Source: Lachnospiraceae bacterium (lineage in GTDB: Bacteria > Bacillota > Clostridia > Lachnospirales > Lachnospiraceae). From it: DNA of 64,000 nucleotides. The notes beneath the pieces were generated by a model. It did no database searches, was not told where the DNA came from, and worked only from the letters and a program-made list of their open reading frames with translations. The translations under genes were made by a program, and so were the position numbers. Below are positions 1 to 9,109 of this stretch, in pieces. Positions within the stretch are counted from its first letter, which is position 1, and every line of letters starts with the position of its first letter. The stretch covers positions 1 through 64,000 of the forward strand of contig JAILRO010000047.1 in the NCBI GenBank assembly GCA_024698145.1, read 5' to 3'.

Positions 1-161
1 GCAGGTCCTCTTTGACCGCCGGTACTTAGTGAGTACGTAGTACGAACTTAGTACCGTTGCGCTCAAAACGGGCGAAAGCTTGCCTGCGTTGGAACTGCAA
101 TCATAAGAGACGCTTAAAAACAATTAGAAGTTTCGCTCGTATAACTTAACTAAACAGCAAT
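1..161. other. Structured non-coding stretch, unassigned
   Basis: No credible gene is visible. The stretch contains an imperfect hairpin in which GGTACTTAGT (21-30) faces ACTTAGTACC (47-56), enclosed by GCAGG (1-5) and CCTGC (83-87). This suggests part of a structured RNA cut by the window edge. A 6S RNA is worth considering because 6S genes often lie near rarA in Firmicutes, but I could not match conserved 6S elements. No tRNA, tmRNA tag or 5S pattern was found. The strand is unknown. Confidence 0.3.
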
Positions 162-665
162 TTAGTTACGTCCACAGCACTGCTTATATTTTTTACCGCT
201 TCCACATGGACAAGGATCATTTCTTCCGATTTTAGGTGGCTTTACAACCGTCTTTGACGACTTCTGAATCTTGTAAAGCTCTTTTCTTCTCTCTGCTGTA
301 AGAAGTGGCTCCCACTCCTCTAATGTATAAAGCCATTCTGCATTACAATCAACCATGTTCATATATAACTGCTCAAGGTCAATATCAAGAGAAACCTTTG
401 TATCTTCTTCCATGTTATCGATGTCATTAGGTGTCTTCAAACTATCATTGATACCATCAAGGAAACCTGTGATAAGTTCGATAGTTGTATCATATTTCTC
501 TGCCAATTCCTTAACCGTGCCTTCTACAACCTCATCAGGATTTGAAAGCAACTGCTTGTAAATTCCCTGTTCTACTCCGAAATAATTAAGCCAGAACTGC
601 TTTCCTTCAGGTGTTCTGTCATCAAATGAATACGCGTGATCACGCCAATCTTTAAGTAATGCCAT
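162..665 (-). CDS. SEC-C motif protein
   Basis: A 167-residue soluble protein ending in a SEC-C zinc-binding motif, seen as [16 protein letters not shown] near residues 148-165. That motif is the C-terminal metal-binding element of SecA and also occurs alone or attached to other small domains. The rest is acidic and helical and matches no domain I recognise. The start has an AAGGATGG ribosome-binding site 7 bases upstream and a well-formed promoter about 100 bases upstream, so the gene is probably transcribed on its own as well as by read-through from rarA. The motif is certain; the cellular role is unknown. Confidence 0.85.
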   Translation of the reverse strand: MALLKDWRDHAYSFDDRTPEGKQFWLNYFGVEQGIYKQLLSNPDEVVEGTVKELAEKYDTTIELITGFLDGINDSLKTPNDIDNMEEDTKVSLDIDLEQLYMNMVDCNAEWLYTLEEWEPLLTAERRKELYKIQKSSKTVVKPPKIGRNDPCPCGSGKKYKQCCGRN

Positions 666-757
666 TTCTTTACCATCCTTTTTGTATTTCTTTTATTAAA
701 TCAGGCATGTGCCCGATTACTTCCATTAGCTGTAAATGCTTTTTGACAGCAGATTTG

Positions 758-786
758 ATTATAACAAAACCGTTTTAATTTTTCAA
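758..786 (-). promoter_or_regulatory. Predicted promoter of the SEC-C gene
   Basis: On the minus strand, -35 TTGAAA (781-786) and -10 TATAAT (758-763) are separated by exactly 17 bases. The -35 box overlaps the last codons of the upstream membrane-protein gene. The leader of about 85 bases contains an imperfect inverted repeat at 699-718. Confidence 0.75.
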
Positions 787-1032
787 GTTAGTAATCCCTT
801 GATTTTCGGTTTCATCAGGCGCTTCTTCAGTCGAAGTATTTCCCTCTCCGTCTCCGCTAACAAGTTTTGTAAACCACATAAACACATAAAGCACCACCGG
901 TACAACAATCATAAGAAACAACACACCGAAAAACATCTTACTTCCGGTAAATGCGCATATTATTGTACCAATTATCAAACCTATAATAACAATAATTGTA
1001 AGCAGTGCGGTAATTCTTCTAATCTTTTCCAC
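775..1032 (-). CDS. Small two-TM membrane protein
   Basis: An 85-residue protein with two hydrophobic segments (about residues 7-30 and 34-56) and an acidic tail of about 25 residues, so it is probably a small inner-membrane protein. I chose the GTG at 1032 because AAAGGTG lies 6 bases upstream. An in-frame GTG at 1041 overlaps that ribosome-binding site. It follows rarA by about 40 bases in the same direction and is probably cotranscribed. No family is recognised and no function is assigned. Confidence 0.6.
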   Translation of the reverse strand: MEKIRRITALLTIIVIIGLIIGTIICAFTGSKMFFGVLFLMIVVPVVLYVFMWFTKLVSGDGEGNTSTEEAPDETENQGITNLKN

Positions 1033-1073
1033 AAAATACACCTTTCATAATCAAAATAATATAACTATTAAGA

Positions 1074-2393
1074 TTACTCATATTCCTTAAGCATATCAAG
1101 CCTTTCCTTAATAGTTGCCTCGTATCCTTCCTCGGAAGGTTCATAGAACACCTCGTCTTTGATTTCATCCGGAAGATACTTTTGCTTGACATAGTGTCCC
1201 GGGAAATCATGAGGATACAGATAACCCACATGTCCAAGTTCCTTCGAGCCTTCATAATGAGCATCCCTAAGATATGGTGGAACCAGTCCTGTCTTCTTAT
1301 CTCTGACTACTCCCTGGGCTGCAAATATTGCATTGGTTATAGAGTTGGACTTAGGCGCTGTAGCAACATAGGTTGCGGCATGAGCAAGAATAAGGTTAGA
1401 CTCAGGCATTCCAACACGTTCGACCGCCTGAGCACATGCTGTTGCAACAACTATCGCATTAGGATCTGCCATACCGACATCCTCACAGGCACATATCATA
1501 ATTCGTCTTGCAATGAAGGTAACGCTCTCGCCCGCTTCTAACATCTTTGCCAAATAAAATGTTACCGCTTGCGGATCAGAGCCTCTCATACTCTTAATAA
1601 ATGCTGATATCGTATCATAATGGTTGTCGCCATCTCTATCATATTGGTATGCACGTCTTTGAATACATTCCTCACAAACATCAAGTGTTATATGTATCTT
1701 TCCATCATCAGAGGGCTTGGTTGTTAAAATACCAAGTTCGACTGCATTTATCGCACTTCTTGCATCTCCGTTACTCATATCCGCAAGAAAATTAACAGCA
1801 TTATCATCAAGCACAGCATTATAAGAACCCATTCCTTTTTCAACATCATAAGCCGCTCTTTTGATGAGTTCCTTAATATCCTCCTGCGATAAAGGTTCAA
1901 GTTTAAATATATGAGATCTTGAAAGTAACGCCTTGTTAACCTCAAAATACGGATTCTCTGTTGTTGCGCCGATTAGTATAACCGTTCCGTCCTCAACAAA
2001 AGGAAGAAGATAATCCTGCTGCGCTTTGTTGAATCTATGTATCTCGTCAATAAACAATATTGTCTTCTTCTGATACATCGCCATGTTCTGTCCGGCTTCA
2101 CTTACAACCTGCTCCATATCCTTCTTACCGGATGTTGTTGCATTAAGTGATTTGAATACTGCGCTCGTTGTATTGGCAATAACCATTGCAAGCGTTGTCT
2201 TGCCTGTTCCCGGCGGGCCATAAAAAATGAGCGAACTTAATTTGTCCGCTTCAATCATACGATACAACAGTTTATCTTTCCCCATAATATGTTTTTGACC
2301 AACAACCTCATCGAGAGTTGTTGGTCTTAATCTCTTTGCTAAAGGGGATTCTTTTTTTAAATTTGTTTCCTTCATATACTCAAACAAATCCAC
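1074..2393 (-). CDS. rarA: Replication-associated recombination ATPase RarA
   Basis: A 439-residue AAA+ ATPase of the RarA/MgsA (WRNIP1) family, which acts at stalled replication forks. Visible motifs are the N-terminal LAKRLRPTTLDEVVGQKH, Walker A GPPGTGKTT (residues 59-67), Walker B ILFIDEIHRF and sensor 1 GATTENPYF. The C-terminal half has the tetramerisation-domain signature DPNAIVVATA and the late RDAHYEGSKELGHVGYLYPH motif. The length is normal for the family. The start is GTG with AAGGAG 10 bases upstream. It lies 20 bases downstream of the receiver gene, so the TetR, receiver, rarA and membrane-protein genes could form one transcript. Confidence 0.96.
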   Translation of the reverse strand: MDLFEYMKETNLKKESPLAKRLRPTTLDEVVGQKHIMGKDKLLYRMIEADKLSSLIFYGPPGTGKTTLAMVIANTTSAVFKSLNATTSGKKDMEQVVSEAGQNMAMYQKKTILFIDEIHRFNKAQQDYLLPFVEDGTVILIGATTENPYFEVNKALLSRSHIFKLEPLSQEDIKELIKRAAYDVEKGMGSYNAVLDDNAVNFLADMSNGDARSAINAVELGILTTKPSDDGKIHITLDVCEECIQRRAYQYDRDGDNHYDTISAFIKSMRGSDPQAVTFYLAKMLEAGESVTFIARRIMICACEDVGMADPNAIVVATACAQAVERVGMPESNLILAHAATYVATAPKSNSITNAIFAAQGVVRDKKTGLVPPYLRDAHYEGSKELGHVGYLYPHDFPGHYVKQKYLPDEIKDEVFYEPSEEGYEATIKERLDMLKEYE

Positions 2394-2413
2394 AAAAAAA
2401 CGCTCCTTTTATA

Positions 2414-2806
2414 TTATTTTTTAGAGAAACCAAACTTATCCATAAGCTTGGAGAACTTATCAACTGCTATTGGTTTACATACATATGCATCATAGTCACT
2501 GCATACCTGAATACTATCCAAAGCAACTTCATCCAAAGCACTAATCATAATCACTCTTGCACGTGCTGCTGCCTTGTATTTGCTTTCAGCCTCTCTTATA
2601 GCCTCTAGAGTTTTATATCCGTCTAATCTTGTCATCATAATGTCAAGACATATTAAACCAAACGGTTGCTTATCTTCTAATGCTTTGACGGCTTCATCAA
2701 CAGCTGACATTCCGTTGTCTACCGCTGTAACCTCACCATACTCAGAGAACAATTTCTCCATGAACCTTCTGTTGACAAAATCGTCATCTGCAACTAATAC
2801 TCTCAT
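2414..2806 (-). CDS. Stand-alone response-regulator receiver domain
   Basis: About 130 residues forming only a receiver domain: the acidic pair in VADDD near the N terminus, the phospho-acceptor Asp in LICLDIMM, the Ser of VIMISALD and the conserved Lys in YVCKPI. With no output domain it probably works as a phosphorelay intermediate or by protein-protein contact, like CheY or Spo0F. The ATG at 2806 has GGAGG 5 bases upstream and is preferred over the ATG at 2818. No kinase is adjacent, so the partner is unknown. Confidence 0.88.
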   Translation of the reverse strand: MRVLVADDDFVNRRFMEKLFSEYGEVTAVDNGMSAVDEAVKALEDKQPFGLICLDIMMTRLDGYKTLEAIREAESKYKAAARARVIMISALDEVALDSIQVCSDYDAYVCKPIAVDKFSKLMDKFGFSKK

Positions 2807-2847
2807 TATGCCCTCCATGCCCTGTCATAATTTTATCTAAGACTTGC

Positions 2848-3441
2848 TTATTCCTTAATCCGAATGACTTCGGCAAACTTTCTAAGCGAAGTTTCAGAAA
2901 CCTGATCGTGAGACTTGCTCTCATTCTCTAATCTTCGATTAAGCAATGCACGATACATTGTACCCAAAACCATATTGGTAAGCTCTTCCGGTGTGAATGT
3001 ATCGATAATCTCACCTTCTTCTATAGCCATGGTAAACTCTCGTCTCATAAATGCCATTCGTCCCAAAAGGCACGATGCCATGGCTTCTCTGGTATTGACA
3101 TTATGCAGAAGTTCCTCGTAGTTCAATACAATAGCAGAGATTTCCTTATAATTCGCATAGTAAATAGACAGTGTCTTGATAAACTCAAGCGCTTTGTCCA
3201 AATGCGATATATCTTTCGCTTCAATTGTAGTCATAACACCCTTATCAAACTTGGTAAAGGTCTCTACTACTTCAACCAGCACCTCATCTATACCACCAAA
3301 ATAGCGATATAATAATGATTCCGACATATTCTCCTTCATTGCTAGCGTCTTTGTGCTCAACGAAGCAAGACCGGCCTCACTGATTATTTCAATTGCTGAA
3401 GCGATTATCCTGTCTTTTCTGTTAATAAAGTTATTGTTCAT
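2848..3441 (-). CDS. TetR/AcrR family transcriptional regulator
   Basis: A 197-residue regulator with an N-terminal TetR helix-turn-helix (RKDRIIASAIEIISEAGLAS ... ALLYRYF-type end, here SLLYRYFGG) and a helical ligand-binding C-terminal domain. I place the start at the ATG at 3441, which has GGGGG 6 bases upstream. A longer reading to 3513 would begin inside the predicted -35/-10 region and is unlikely. The receiver and rarA genes lie downstream. The ligand and targets are unknown; autoregulation is plausible because imperfect inverted repeats lie around the promoter. Confidence 0.88.
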   Translation of the reverse strand: MNNNFINRKDRIIASAIEIISEAGLASLSTKTLAMKENMSESLLYRYFGGIDEVLVEVVETFTKFDKGVMTTIEAKDISHLDKALEFIKTLSIYYANYKEISAIVLNYEELLHNVNTREAMASCLLGRMAFMRREFTMAIEEGEIIDTFTPEELTNMVLGTMYRALLNRRLENESKSHDQVSETSLRKFAEVIRIKE

Positions 3442-3491
3442 ATGAAACCCCCATATCGTATGTATAACACCCCACCTGCTATACAATGACA

Positions 3492-3520
3492 ATTCTATGT
3501 TAAAATTCGACATTTGTCAA
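3492..3520 (-). promoter_or_regulatory. Predicted promoter of the tetR-rarA transcript
   Basis: On the minus strand, -35 TTGACA (3515-3520), a 17-base spacer and -10 TAGAAT (3492-3497). This argues that the regulator starts at 3441 rather than 3513, because the longer start would sit between the two boxes. Confidence 0.75.
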
Positions 3521-3547
3521 CCTAATGTGGGTTTATTATATTAGTTT

Positions 3548-4525
3548 TTACATAGGAGCTATAATAAGACGATCCATCATTCTGTCAAAATAGTATATAG
3601 AATCGGAAAGTAAATCAATTAATCCTACCGAAGATTTGTTACCTTCTGACAAAAGAGTGTGTAAAAAAACAGGATCTAAACCCTCATATTCCGGCACAAG
3701 CATAACTTCATGAACACTTGAAGGCAAAACATACACATTGGCATTTTTTACTTTTGCAAAATTGGATATGACGTTGTCATATAGCATACACGTTGCGCCA
3801 TAGGCCTTGTCAGTATTAGTGAGTATGTACATATTAACATCCTGCGTTACATCTCCGAGAATATTGGAAATATCTCCACCAAAGCCATGCATTTTTTCAC
3901 GGTAAAGATCTGTAATCATGTCTGTTATAGACATAATATTCCATGGATATTTCTGCATTGTATTAAATAGCGCCTTCTCATATATCTCTTCTACACCGAC
4001 TCCCCATTTATCAAATTCCTTATTGGTTATAAGTGCGCTTGCAATACCCACCTCGTTAACATCAAATATATATCTGAAAGTTATAGCAACATCCAGATAT
4101 CTTTTGTGAGGACAGCTCTTTAATAAATCCTTGTTCATCTCATAATTGACGACTCTTACAACGAGATTACTCCCAATATTTTTATAATCGCTAATATCCA
4201 CATATTCGATATTGTTGTTATTCATCTCCTCTTTGTAGCGATGAATTATATCCTCCATAATCAATTCAAGAGGCTTGCCCATCTCATAACTGTCATAGTA
4301 TGGTTTTAGATAAATGTTGGGACTGATATTCTCATTTTCCTTGTGAATGCAAACAGCATCAAGAACGATACCATTGTTTTTTACAACCTTTTGAATTTTA
4401 AGAGAACATTTACTTATAAAATCATCAGCCTCCGTCTCTGATAATTTCATATGTTCTGCCTCATAATCCCTATAAACCTCCAAAAGATTCTCTTCAATAT
4501 ACTCTAAAAATTCATTGTAATTCAT
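3548..4525 (-). CDS. DUF5688 family protein
   Basis: A 325-residue soluble protein resembling the DUF5688 family, common in Lachnospiraceae and without known function. Family-like features are the N-terminal MNYNEFLEYIEENLLE helix, the GIVLDAVCIHKENENISPNI segment, and a C-terminal part in which VLPSSVHEVMLVPE precedes a helical end. There is no signal peptide or transmembrane segment. An AAAGGAGATA ribosome-binding site precedes the ATG. It is flanked by the hisC terminator upstream and the TetR promoter downstream, so it appears monocistronic. Confidence 0.75.
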   Translation of the reverse strand: MNYNEFLEYIEENLLEVYRDYEAEHMKLSETEADDFISKCSLKIQKVVKNNGIVLDAVCIHKENENISPNIYLKPYYDSYEMGKPLELIMEDIIHRYKEEMNNNNIEYVDISDYKNIGSNLVVRVVNYEMNKDLLKSCPHKRYLDVAITFRYIFDVNEVGIASALITNKEFDKWGVGVEEIYEKALFNTMQKYPWNIMSITDMITDLYREKMHGFGGDISNILGDVTQDVNMYILTNTDKAYGATCMLYDNVISNFAKVKNANVYVLPSSVHEVMLVPEYEGLDPVFLHTLLSEGNKSSVGLIDLLSDSIYYFDRMMDRLIIAPM

Positions 4526-4564
4526 AACTCATATCTCCTTTAACTCATAATAAAAAGAAATATG

Positions 4565-4593
4565 TAGTTAGGACAAAATGTGAAAATGTGCAA
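4565..4593 (-). promoter_or_regulatory. Possible promoter of the DUF5688 gene
   Basis: Minus-strand TTGCAC (4588-4593) and TAACTA (4565-4570) with a 17-base spacer. The -10 box is weak, so this is a tentative call. Confidence 0.4.
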
Positions 4594-4614
4594 GAGATTG
4601 CCTGAAAAATATAG

Positions 4615-4661
4615 AAAAAAAGAAATCCTTTATTGCACAAAGTCATAATAAAGGATTTCTT
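4615..4661 (-). terminator. Rho-independent terminator after hisC
   Basis: A 15-bp perfect stem (4620-4634 with 4647-4661), a 12-base loop, and a T-run on the minus strand (complement of 4615-4619). It ends the hisC transcript. Confidence 0.88.
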
Positions 4662-4669
4662 TAAATTCG

Positions 4670-5728
4670 TCAAGAATAATTATCTATAAACTTTTCCAAA
4701 AACTCAACAAGCGTCTTCATCTGCTCATCGGTTCCGATTGTAATTCGTAAATAATTATCAATTCTTGGTTTGTTAAAATATCTCACGTAAATATGATTTT
4801 CTTTTGCAGCCTCAAAAATAGCCTTGGCAGGCACGCTCTTATGTGATGCAAATACAAAGTTTGTATGAGTTTCAGGATAAGAAAAACCAAGTCTTGTAAG
4901 TTCTTTACAAAACCACTCTCTTGTATTCTTAACCTTTTGTATCATCTCCTTGAAATACGCATCATCACGAACACTCTCAACACCAAGTACAATCGATGAA
5001 TAATTCATAGTATATGAGTTAAATGAGAATTTAACCGCGTTTAATGCCTTGATAAGTTCCGGATTACCCATTGCATATCCTATTCTCATACCCGCCATAG
5101 AACGTGATTTTGAGAATGTACGAACCACGAGCAAGTTATCATATTCATCAATCAATGAAAGTGCACTTTCCGGTGCATAGTCAACATACGCCTCGTCAAC
5201 TATTACAACAACATCTCTGTTATTATCAAGTATCTCTCTAACCTTATCGATTGGAAGATATACACATGTAGGCGCATTAGGATTAGGGAATACAACTCCT
5301 CCGTTAGCTTCCTTATAATCCTCCGGCTTAATATTAAAACCATCATCAAGTGCTTTTGTAACATATGGTATTCTGTAAAGATCAGCCCATACATCATAAA
5401 AACTGTAAGTTATATCAGGGAAAAATATTGGTTTCTCCGAATTGAAAAATGTAAGGAAAGCCATAGCAAGAACATCATCGGAACCAACACCGACAAATAC
5501 CTGATCATTGTTAAGGCCGTGATATTTTGCAAGTTCCTCAACGAGTGCCGAAACCTCCGGATCCGGATATATTCTTAATTTCTCAAGGTCTAACTTGGCA
5601 TTTAAAACCTTATCAGACGGTGGGTACGGATTCTCATTTGTGTTAAGTTTGATAACATTAGCATCCTTTGGCTGTTCGCCCGGAACATAAGGTTCAACTG
5701 TTCTTACGTTCTTCATCCATTCTTTCAT
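4670..5728 (-). CDS. hisC: Histidinol-phosphate aminotransferase
   Basis: A PLP-dependent class I/II aminotransferase of about 352 residues, converting imidazole-acetol phosphate to histidinol phosphate in histidine biosynthesis. Visible features: KLNTNENPYPPS near the start, the GSDDVL cofactor region, VVDEAYVDYA, the PLP lysine segment RTFSKSRSMAGMRIGY, and the C-terminal substrate Arg in NYLRITIGT. ATG 5728 is preferred, with AAGGAG about 11 bases upstream. It follows prfA by about 20 bases and ends before a strong terminator. hisF and hisH lie about 55 kb away, so the his genes are dispersed here. Confidence 0.93.
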   Translation of the reverse strand: MKEWMKNVRTVEPYVPGEQPKDANVIKLNTNENPYPPSDKVLNAKLDLEKLRIYPDPEVSALVEELAKYHGLNNDQVFVGVGSDDVLAMAFLTFFNSEKPIFFPDITYSFYDVWADLYRIPYVTKALDDGFNIKPEDYKEANGGVVFPNPNAPTCVYLPIDKVREILDNNRDVVVIVDEAYVDYAPESALSLIDEYDNLLVVRTFSKSRSMAGMRIGYAMGNPELIKALNAVKFSFNSYTMNYSSIVLGVESVRDDAYFKEMIQKVKNTREWFCKELTRLGFSYPETHTNFVFASHKSVPAKAIFEAAKENHIYVRYFNKPRIDNYLRITIGTDEQMKTLVEFLEKFIDNYS

Positions 5729-5750
5729 AACTGTCAAAACTCCTTCTTAC

Positions 5751-6827
5751 TTACGAAGCCTCCTGCATCTTGGCAAGCTTTGCTGCCTGGTCGGCTGCTG
5801 TCAAACTATCAATAATCTCATCAAGGTCGCCATCCATAACTGAATCAAGCTTATGAAGTGTGAGTTTGATTCTATGGTCTGTAACACGTCCCTGCGGGAA
5901 GTTATAAGTTCTAATCTTCTCTGAACGGTCTCCCGTTCCTACCTGACTCTTTCTAAGTTCTGCCTCGGCATCATGAGCCTTTTGAAGCTCCATATCATAA
6001 AGTTTTGCACGAAGTACCTTAAGTGCTTTATCTTTATTCTTCAACTGGCTCTTCTCATCCTGGCATGAAATAACGATTCCTGTAGGAATATGTGTAAGAC
6101 GAACTGCCGAATCTGTTGTGTTGACACACTGACCACCGTTACCGGAAGCTCTAAACACATCAAACTTACAATCATTTAAATCTAATTCAAAATCTACTTC
6201 TTCAGCCTCCGGCATAATTGCAACCGTCATGGTCGAAGTATGAATTCTTCCGCCGGACTCTGTCTCCGGAACTCTTTGTACTCGATGAACGCCACTCTCA
6301 TACTTAAGTCTTGAGAATGCGCCTTTACCGTTAATCATAAATGAACACTCTTTGAAACCACCGATACCGTTCTCATTAAGACTTATAAGCTCGGTCTTCC
6401 AATGCATCTTATCTGCATATTTCTGATACATACGAAATACCTCTGCCGCAAAAAGTGCCGACTCGTCTCCACCTGCTCCTGCACGAAGCTCAACGATAAC
6501 ATTCTTATCATCATTAGGATCCTTTGGAAGAAGAAGTATCTTTAACTCCTGCTCTATAACACCAACTCGCTCTTTGGCATCATTTAACTCTTCCTTGGCA
6601 AGTTCGCGCATCTCTTCGTCTTTTTCTTCCTCAAGCATAGCAAGACTGTCTTCAATAGCCTGCTTTGCCGCAAGATACTCTTTGTATTTATCAGCAATAG
6701 GGGCAAGTTCACTCTGCTCCTTCATAAGTGCAGTATATCTTTCCTGATTGTTAAGAACGTCCTGATCACTCAACTGCTCTAATACCGACTCGTAGCGAGC
6801 CAGCAAATCTTCTAATTTGTCAAACAT
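5751..6827 (-). CDS. prfA: Peptide chain release factor 1
   Basis: A 358-residue class I release factor that ends translation at UAA and UAG. It has the GGQ peptidyl-hydrolysis motif in [18 protein letters not shown] and the PxT-type recognition loop in the preceding domain. The distribution of RF1 signature residues, including [13 protein letters not shown], and the length are normal. GGAG lies 8 bases before the ATG. Directly upstream is prmC, which encodes the enzyme that methylates the Gln of this GGQ loop, so the pair is functionally matched. Confidence 0.97.
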   Translation of the reverse strand: MFDKLEDLLARYESVLEQLSDQDVLNNQERYTALMKEQSELAPIADKYKEYLAAKQAIEDSLAMLEEEKDEEMRELAKEELNDAKERVGVIEQELKILLLPKDPNDDKNVIVELRAGAGGDESALFAAEVFRMYQKYADKMHWKTELISLNENGIGGFKECSFMINGKGAFSRLKYESGVHRVQRVPETESGGRIHTSTMTVAIMPEAEEVDFELDLNDCKFDVFRASGNGGQCVNTTDSAVRLTHIPTGIVISCQDEKSQLKNKDKALKVLRAKLYDMELQKAHDAEAELRKSQVGTGDRSEKIRTYNFPQGRVTDHRIKLTLHKLDSVMDGDLDEIIDSLTAADQAAKLAKMQEAS

Positions 6828-6883
6828 TGTTATAACTCCTTCTATAATCAGTCATTATTGTCACATATTAATACATCAATGCG

Positions 6884-7726
6884 CTACAAATGACCATATA
6901 CAACTCTGTCTTTGCCAGCATAATCCTTATGAACTTCTACATCCTTAAACCCGTGCTGTATCATCATTTCAGATAAGGCTTTTCCCTGATTATAACCTAT
7001 CTCAAACATAAGGGTTCCGCCTGCGTTCATGTGATTGGATGCATTACTTACAATAACCTTGTAGATATCAAGACCGTCTGATCCGCCGTCAAGCGCAAGT
7101 CTCGGTTCAAAGTCCTTAACCTCCGGCATAAGTGTATCCACAACTGCGCTTTCAATATACGGTGGATTACATACAATCATATCATACTTATCCGTAAGTC
7201 CTTCAAAAAGATTGCCGTTATTAACAACAGCATTCACATTGTACTTATCAAGATTCTTTCTGCACACATCAAGTGCAGCATCTGATATGTCACTAAGGAA
7301 AAGATTGATATTGTCCTTATATAACTTAAGCGATATGCCTATGCAACCACTGCCACAACAAAGGTCAAGTACATTGATATCTCCACTATACTTCTTGCCA
7401 ATCAAATCATCTGCAAGTTCAACCAAAATCTCCGTATCACTACGTGGGATTAATACATTCTCATTAACAAAAAATGTGTAATCCATAAAATGAGCATAGC
7501 CGAGTATATATTGAAGCGGATAATGTTCACAACGTCTTGCAATCAAGTCTTTGTATTCTTTGTCCTTATCCTCCGCAACAGTCTCGTCAGCATTAGTAAG
7601 CATATACATATAGTTGACTCCAAGCACATTTTCAAGCAAAACCTTTCGCTCGTACTTGGCATATTCATTACCGCTTTGTTCAAGCATCTCTTTTCCATAA
7701 TCAAGAAGCTCTTGTATCGTTGACAT
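6884..7726 (-). CDS. prmC: Release factor glutamine methyltransferase PrmC
   Basis: A 280-residue SAM-dependent methyltransferase that N5-methylates the glutamine of the release-factor GGQ motif. The N-terminal helical domain is followed by a Rossmann domain with VLDLCCGSGCIGI (SAM binding) and the catalytic NPPY motif (IVCNPPYIES). The start codon directly abuts the stop codon of yqhQ, with GAGGG inside that gene as ribosome-binding site, indicating translational coupling. prfA is immediately downstream, the usual order in Clostridia. Confidence 0.95.
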   Translation of the reverse strand: MSTIQELLDYGKEMLEQSGNEYAKYERKVLLENVLGVNYMYMLTNADETVAEDKDKEYKDLIARRCEHYPLQYILGYAHFMDYTFFVNENVLIPRSDTEILVELADDLIGKKYSGDINVLDLCCGSGCIGISLKLYKDNINLFLSDISDAALDVCRKNLDKYNVNAVVNNGNLFEGLTDKYDMIVCNPPYIESAVVDTLMPEVKDFEPRLALDGGSDGLDIYKVIVSNASNHMNAGGTLMFEIGYNQGKALSEMMIQHGFKDVEVHKDYAGKDRVVYGHL

Positions 7727-8728
7727 CTAGAATCCCTCTAAATCTTCCTCGTCATCAAACTCGTATTTTACTCCGGGTGTTTCAAGTCCCTGCGCTTCAT
7801 TAACTGCATCAACATATTCCTGACCGAAAATAACAGCTTCAACAGCAATTATCGCAACCTGAATCATTTCCTCATCAGGCTCTCTTGTAGTAAGTTTCTG
7901 AATCCACATTCCCGGAACGCTTAATACATTGAAAAATGCATTGTCATGTCTTCCTGCAAGACGAATAATCTCATAGGAAATACCGGCAACAACCGGAATG
8001 AGCAATAATCTTAACAAGAAACGAAGCCACATCTCTTCTGCTGTGATGAACATAAACACAATAATACTTACAATCATAACGATGAACATGAAGCTTGTTC
8101 CGCAGCGCTTGTGATATCGCTTATACTGCTTAACATTATCAGGATTTAATTCTTTCCCTGCTTCGTAACAATTGATTGTCTTATGCTCCGCCCCATGATA
8201 CATGAACAGTCTTTTGATATCTTGCATCTGTGAAATCAAAACAACATACAATATAAATATTAATAATCTGATTACACCCTCTATAAGCGAAACCACATAG
8301 TGATTATCCACATATTTTGAGAAAAACTCGGCAATAGCCGCCGGAAGCAAAACAAAAAGTCCTATTGCAAGAATTACGGAAAAACATACCGTAAATCCTA
8401 TAAGCACACTTTCGGCTTTATCCTTGAATATATCCTTAAATAACTTGTCAGCCTTACTTTCTTCCTCTTCTTCCTCAAAAAATGATGAAGAATATGATAA
8501 TGTTTTCGTTCCGAGAGTAAGCGCCTCAAGAAAATTAACAATTCCTCTGAAAAATGGAAGCTTGAAAAAGGCATGCTTATCGCCAAAAGACTTATACTCA
8601 TTAAGTTTAACACATATTTTCTTATCCGGAAGTCGTACGGCTGTAGCATAACCGTTAGGGCCTTTCATCATTACGCCCTCAAGAACTGCCTGACCTCCGA
8701 GTGTTCCCTTTGGTAAACGATTTTCCAT
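7727..8728 (-). CDS. yqhQ: DUF1385 membrane protein, YqhQ-like
   Basis: A 333-residue integral membrane protein of the DUF1385 family. Family hallmarks are LGGQAVLEGVMMKGP near the N terminus and MYHGAEHKTINCYE in the middle. There are about four to five hydrophobic segments: residues 107-135, 144-164, and a cluster at 205-245. The C terminus is acidic. The function is not established. Its position between rpmE and prmC-prfA is the conserved clostridial arrangement. Confidence 0.9.
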   Translation of the reverse strand: MENRLPKGTLGGQAVLEGVMMKGPNGYATAVRLPDKKICVKLNEYKSFGDKHAFFKLPFFRGIVNFLEALTLGTKTLSYSSSFFEEEEEESKADKLFKDIFKDKAESVLIGFTVCFSVILAIGLFVLLPAAIAEFFSKYVDNHYVVSLIEGVIRLLIFILYVVLISQMQDIKRLFMYHGAEHKTINCYEAGKELNPDNVKQYKRYHKRCGTSFMFIVMIVSIIVFMFITAEEMWLRFLLRLLLIPVVAGISYEIIRLAGRHDNAFFNVLSVPGMWIQKLTTREPDEEMIQVAIIAVEAVIFGQEYVDAVNEAQGLETPGVKYEFDDEEDLEGF

Positions 8729-8754
8729 ATATTATATACCTCATAAGATATTTT

Positions 8755-8794
8755 ACAAAAACAAAAGGGTTGAGATTATATTCAATCCCAACCC
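8755..8794 (-). terminator. Rho-independent terminator after rpmE
   Basis: Stem formed by 8767-8778 and 8783-8794 (GGGTTG paired with CAACCC plus flanking pairs), followed on the minus strand by a T-rich run (complement of 8755-8766). Confidence 0.8.
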
Positions 8795-8804
8795 ATAATC
8801 GTTA

Positions 8805-9014
8805 CTAGTCCGCCTTGTTAACGCCGTACTTACGATTGAACTTATCAATACGACCACGTGCCTGAGCTGATTTCTGCTGACCTGTGTAGAAAGAATGGCA
8901 CTTTGAGCAAATCTCAACGTGAATCTCTTCCTTTGTAGATCCTGTAACAAACTCATTACCGCAGTTGCAAACTACCTTTGCCTGATAATAATCTGGATGA
9001 ATTCCTTCCTTCAT
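8805..9014 (-). CDS. rpmE: Ribosomal protein L31
   Basis: A 69-residue large-subunit protein L31. It starts [19 protein letters not shown] and keeps the four cysteines of the zinc-binding type (CNCG and CSKC). ATG 9014 has GAGAGGTG just upstream; readings starting farther upstream would cover the leader. It has its own promoter and terminator. In many Clostridia this gene lies beside rho; here a 27-kb pilus locus separates the two. Confidence 0.96.
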   Translation of the reverse strand: MKEGIHPDYYQAKVVCNCGNEFVTGSTKEEIHVEICSKCHSFYTGQQKSAQARGRIDKFNRKYGVNKAD

Positions 9015-9109
9015 TGTATAACACCTCTCTAATAATATTGGCAGATTCCAACCCGCCTGGTTAATTAAAATTCCGCAAAGATTAACACTCTGCGTAAAAC
9101 AACTTCTGT

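Noticed and set aside
1..161. tmRNA, 5S rRNA or RNase P RNA
   Set aside because: No tag codons, CCA end or conserved P-RNA or 5S blocks were found on either strand; only the hairpins are real.
5729..6884. T-box or histidine leader upstream of hisC
   Set aside because: hisC lies just after prfA with no leader, anti-terminator or His-rich peptide.
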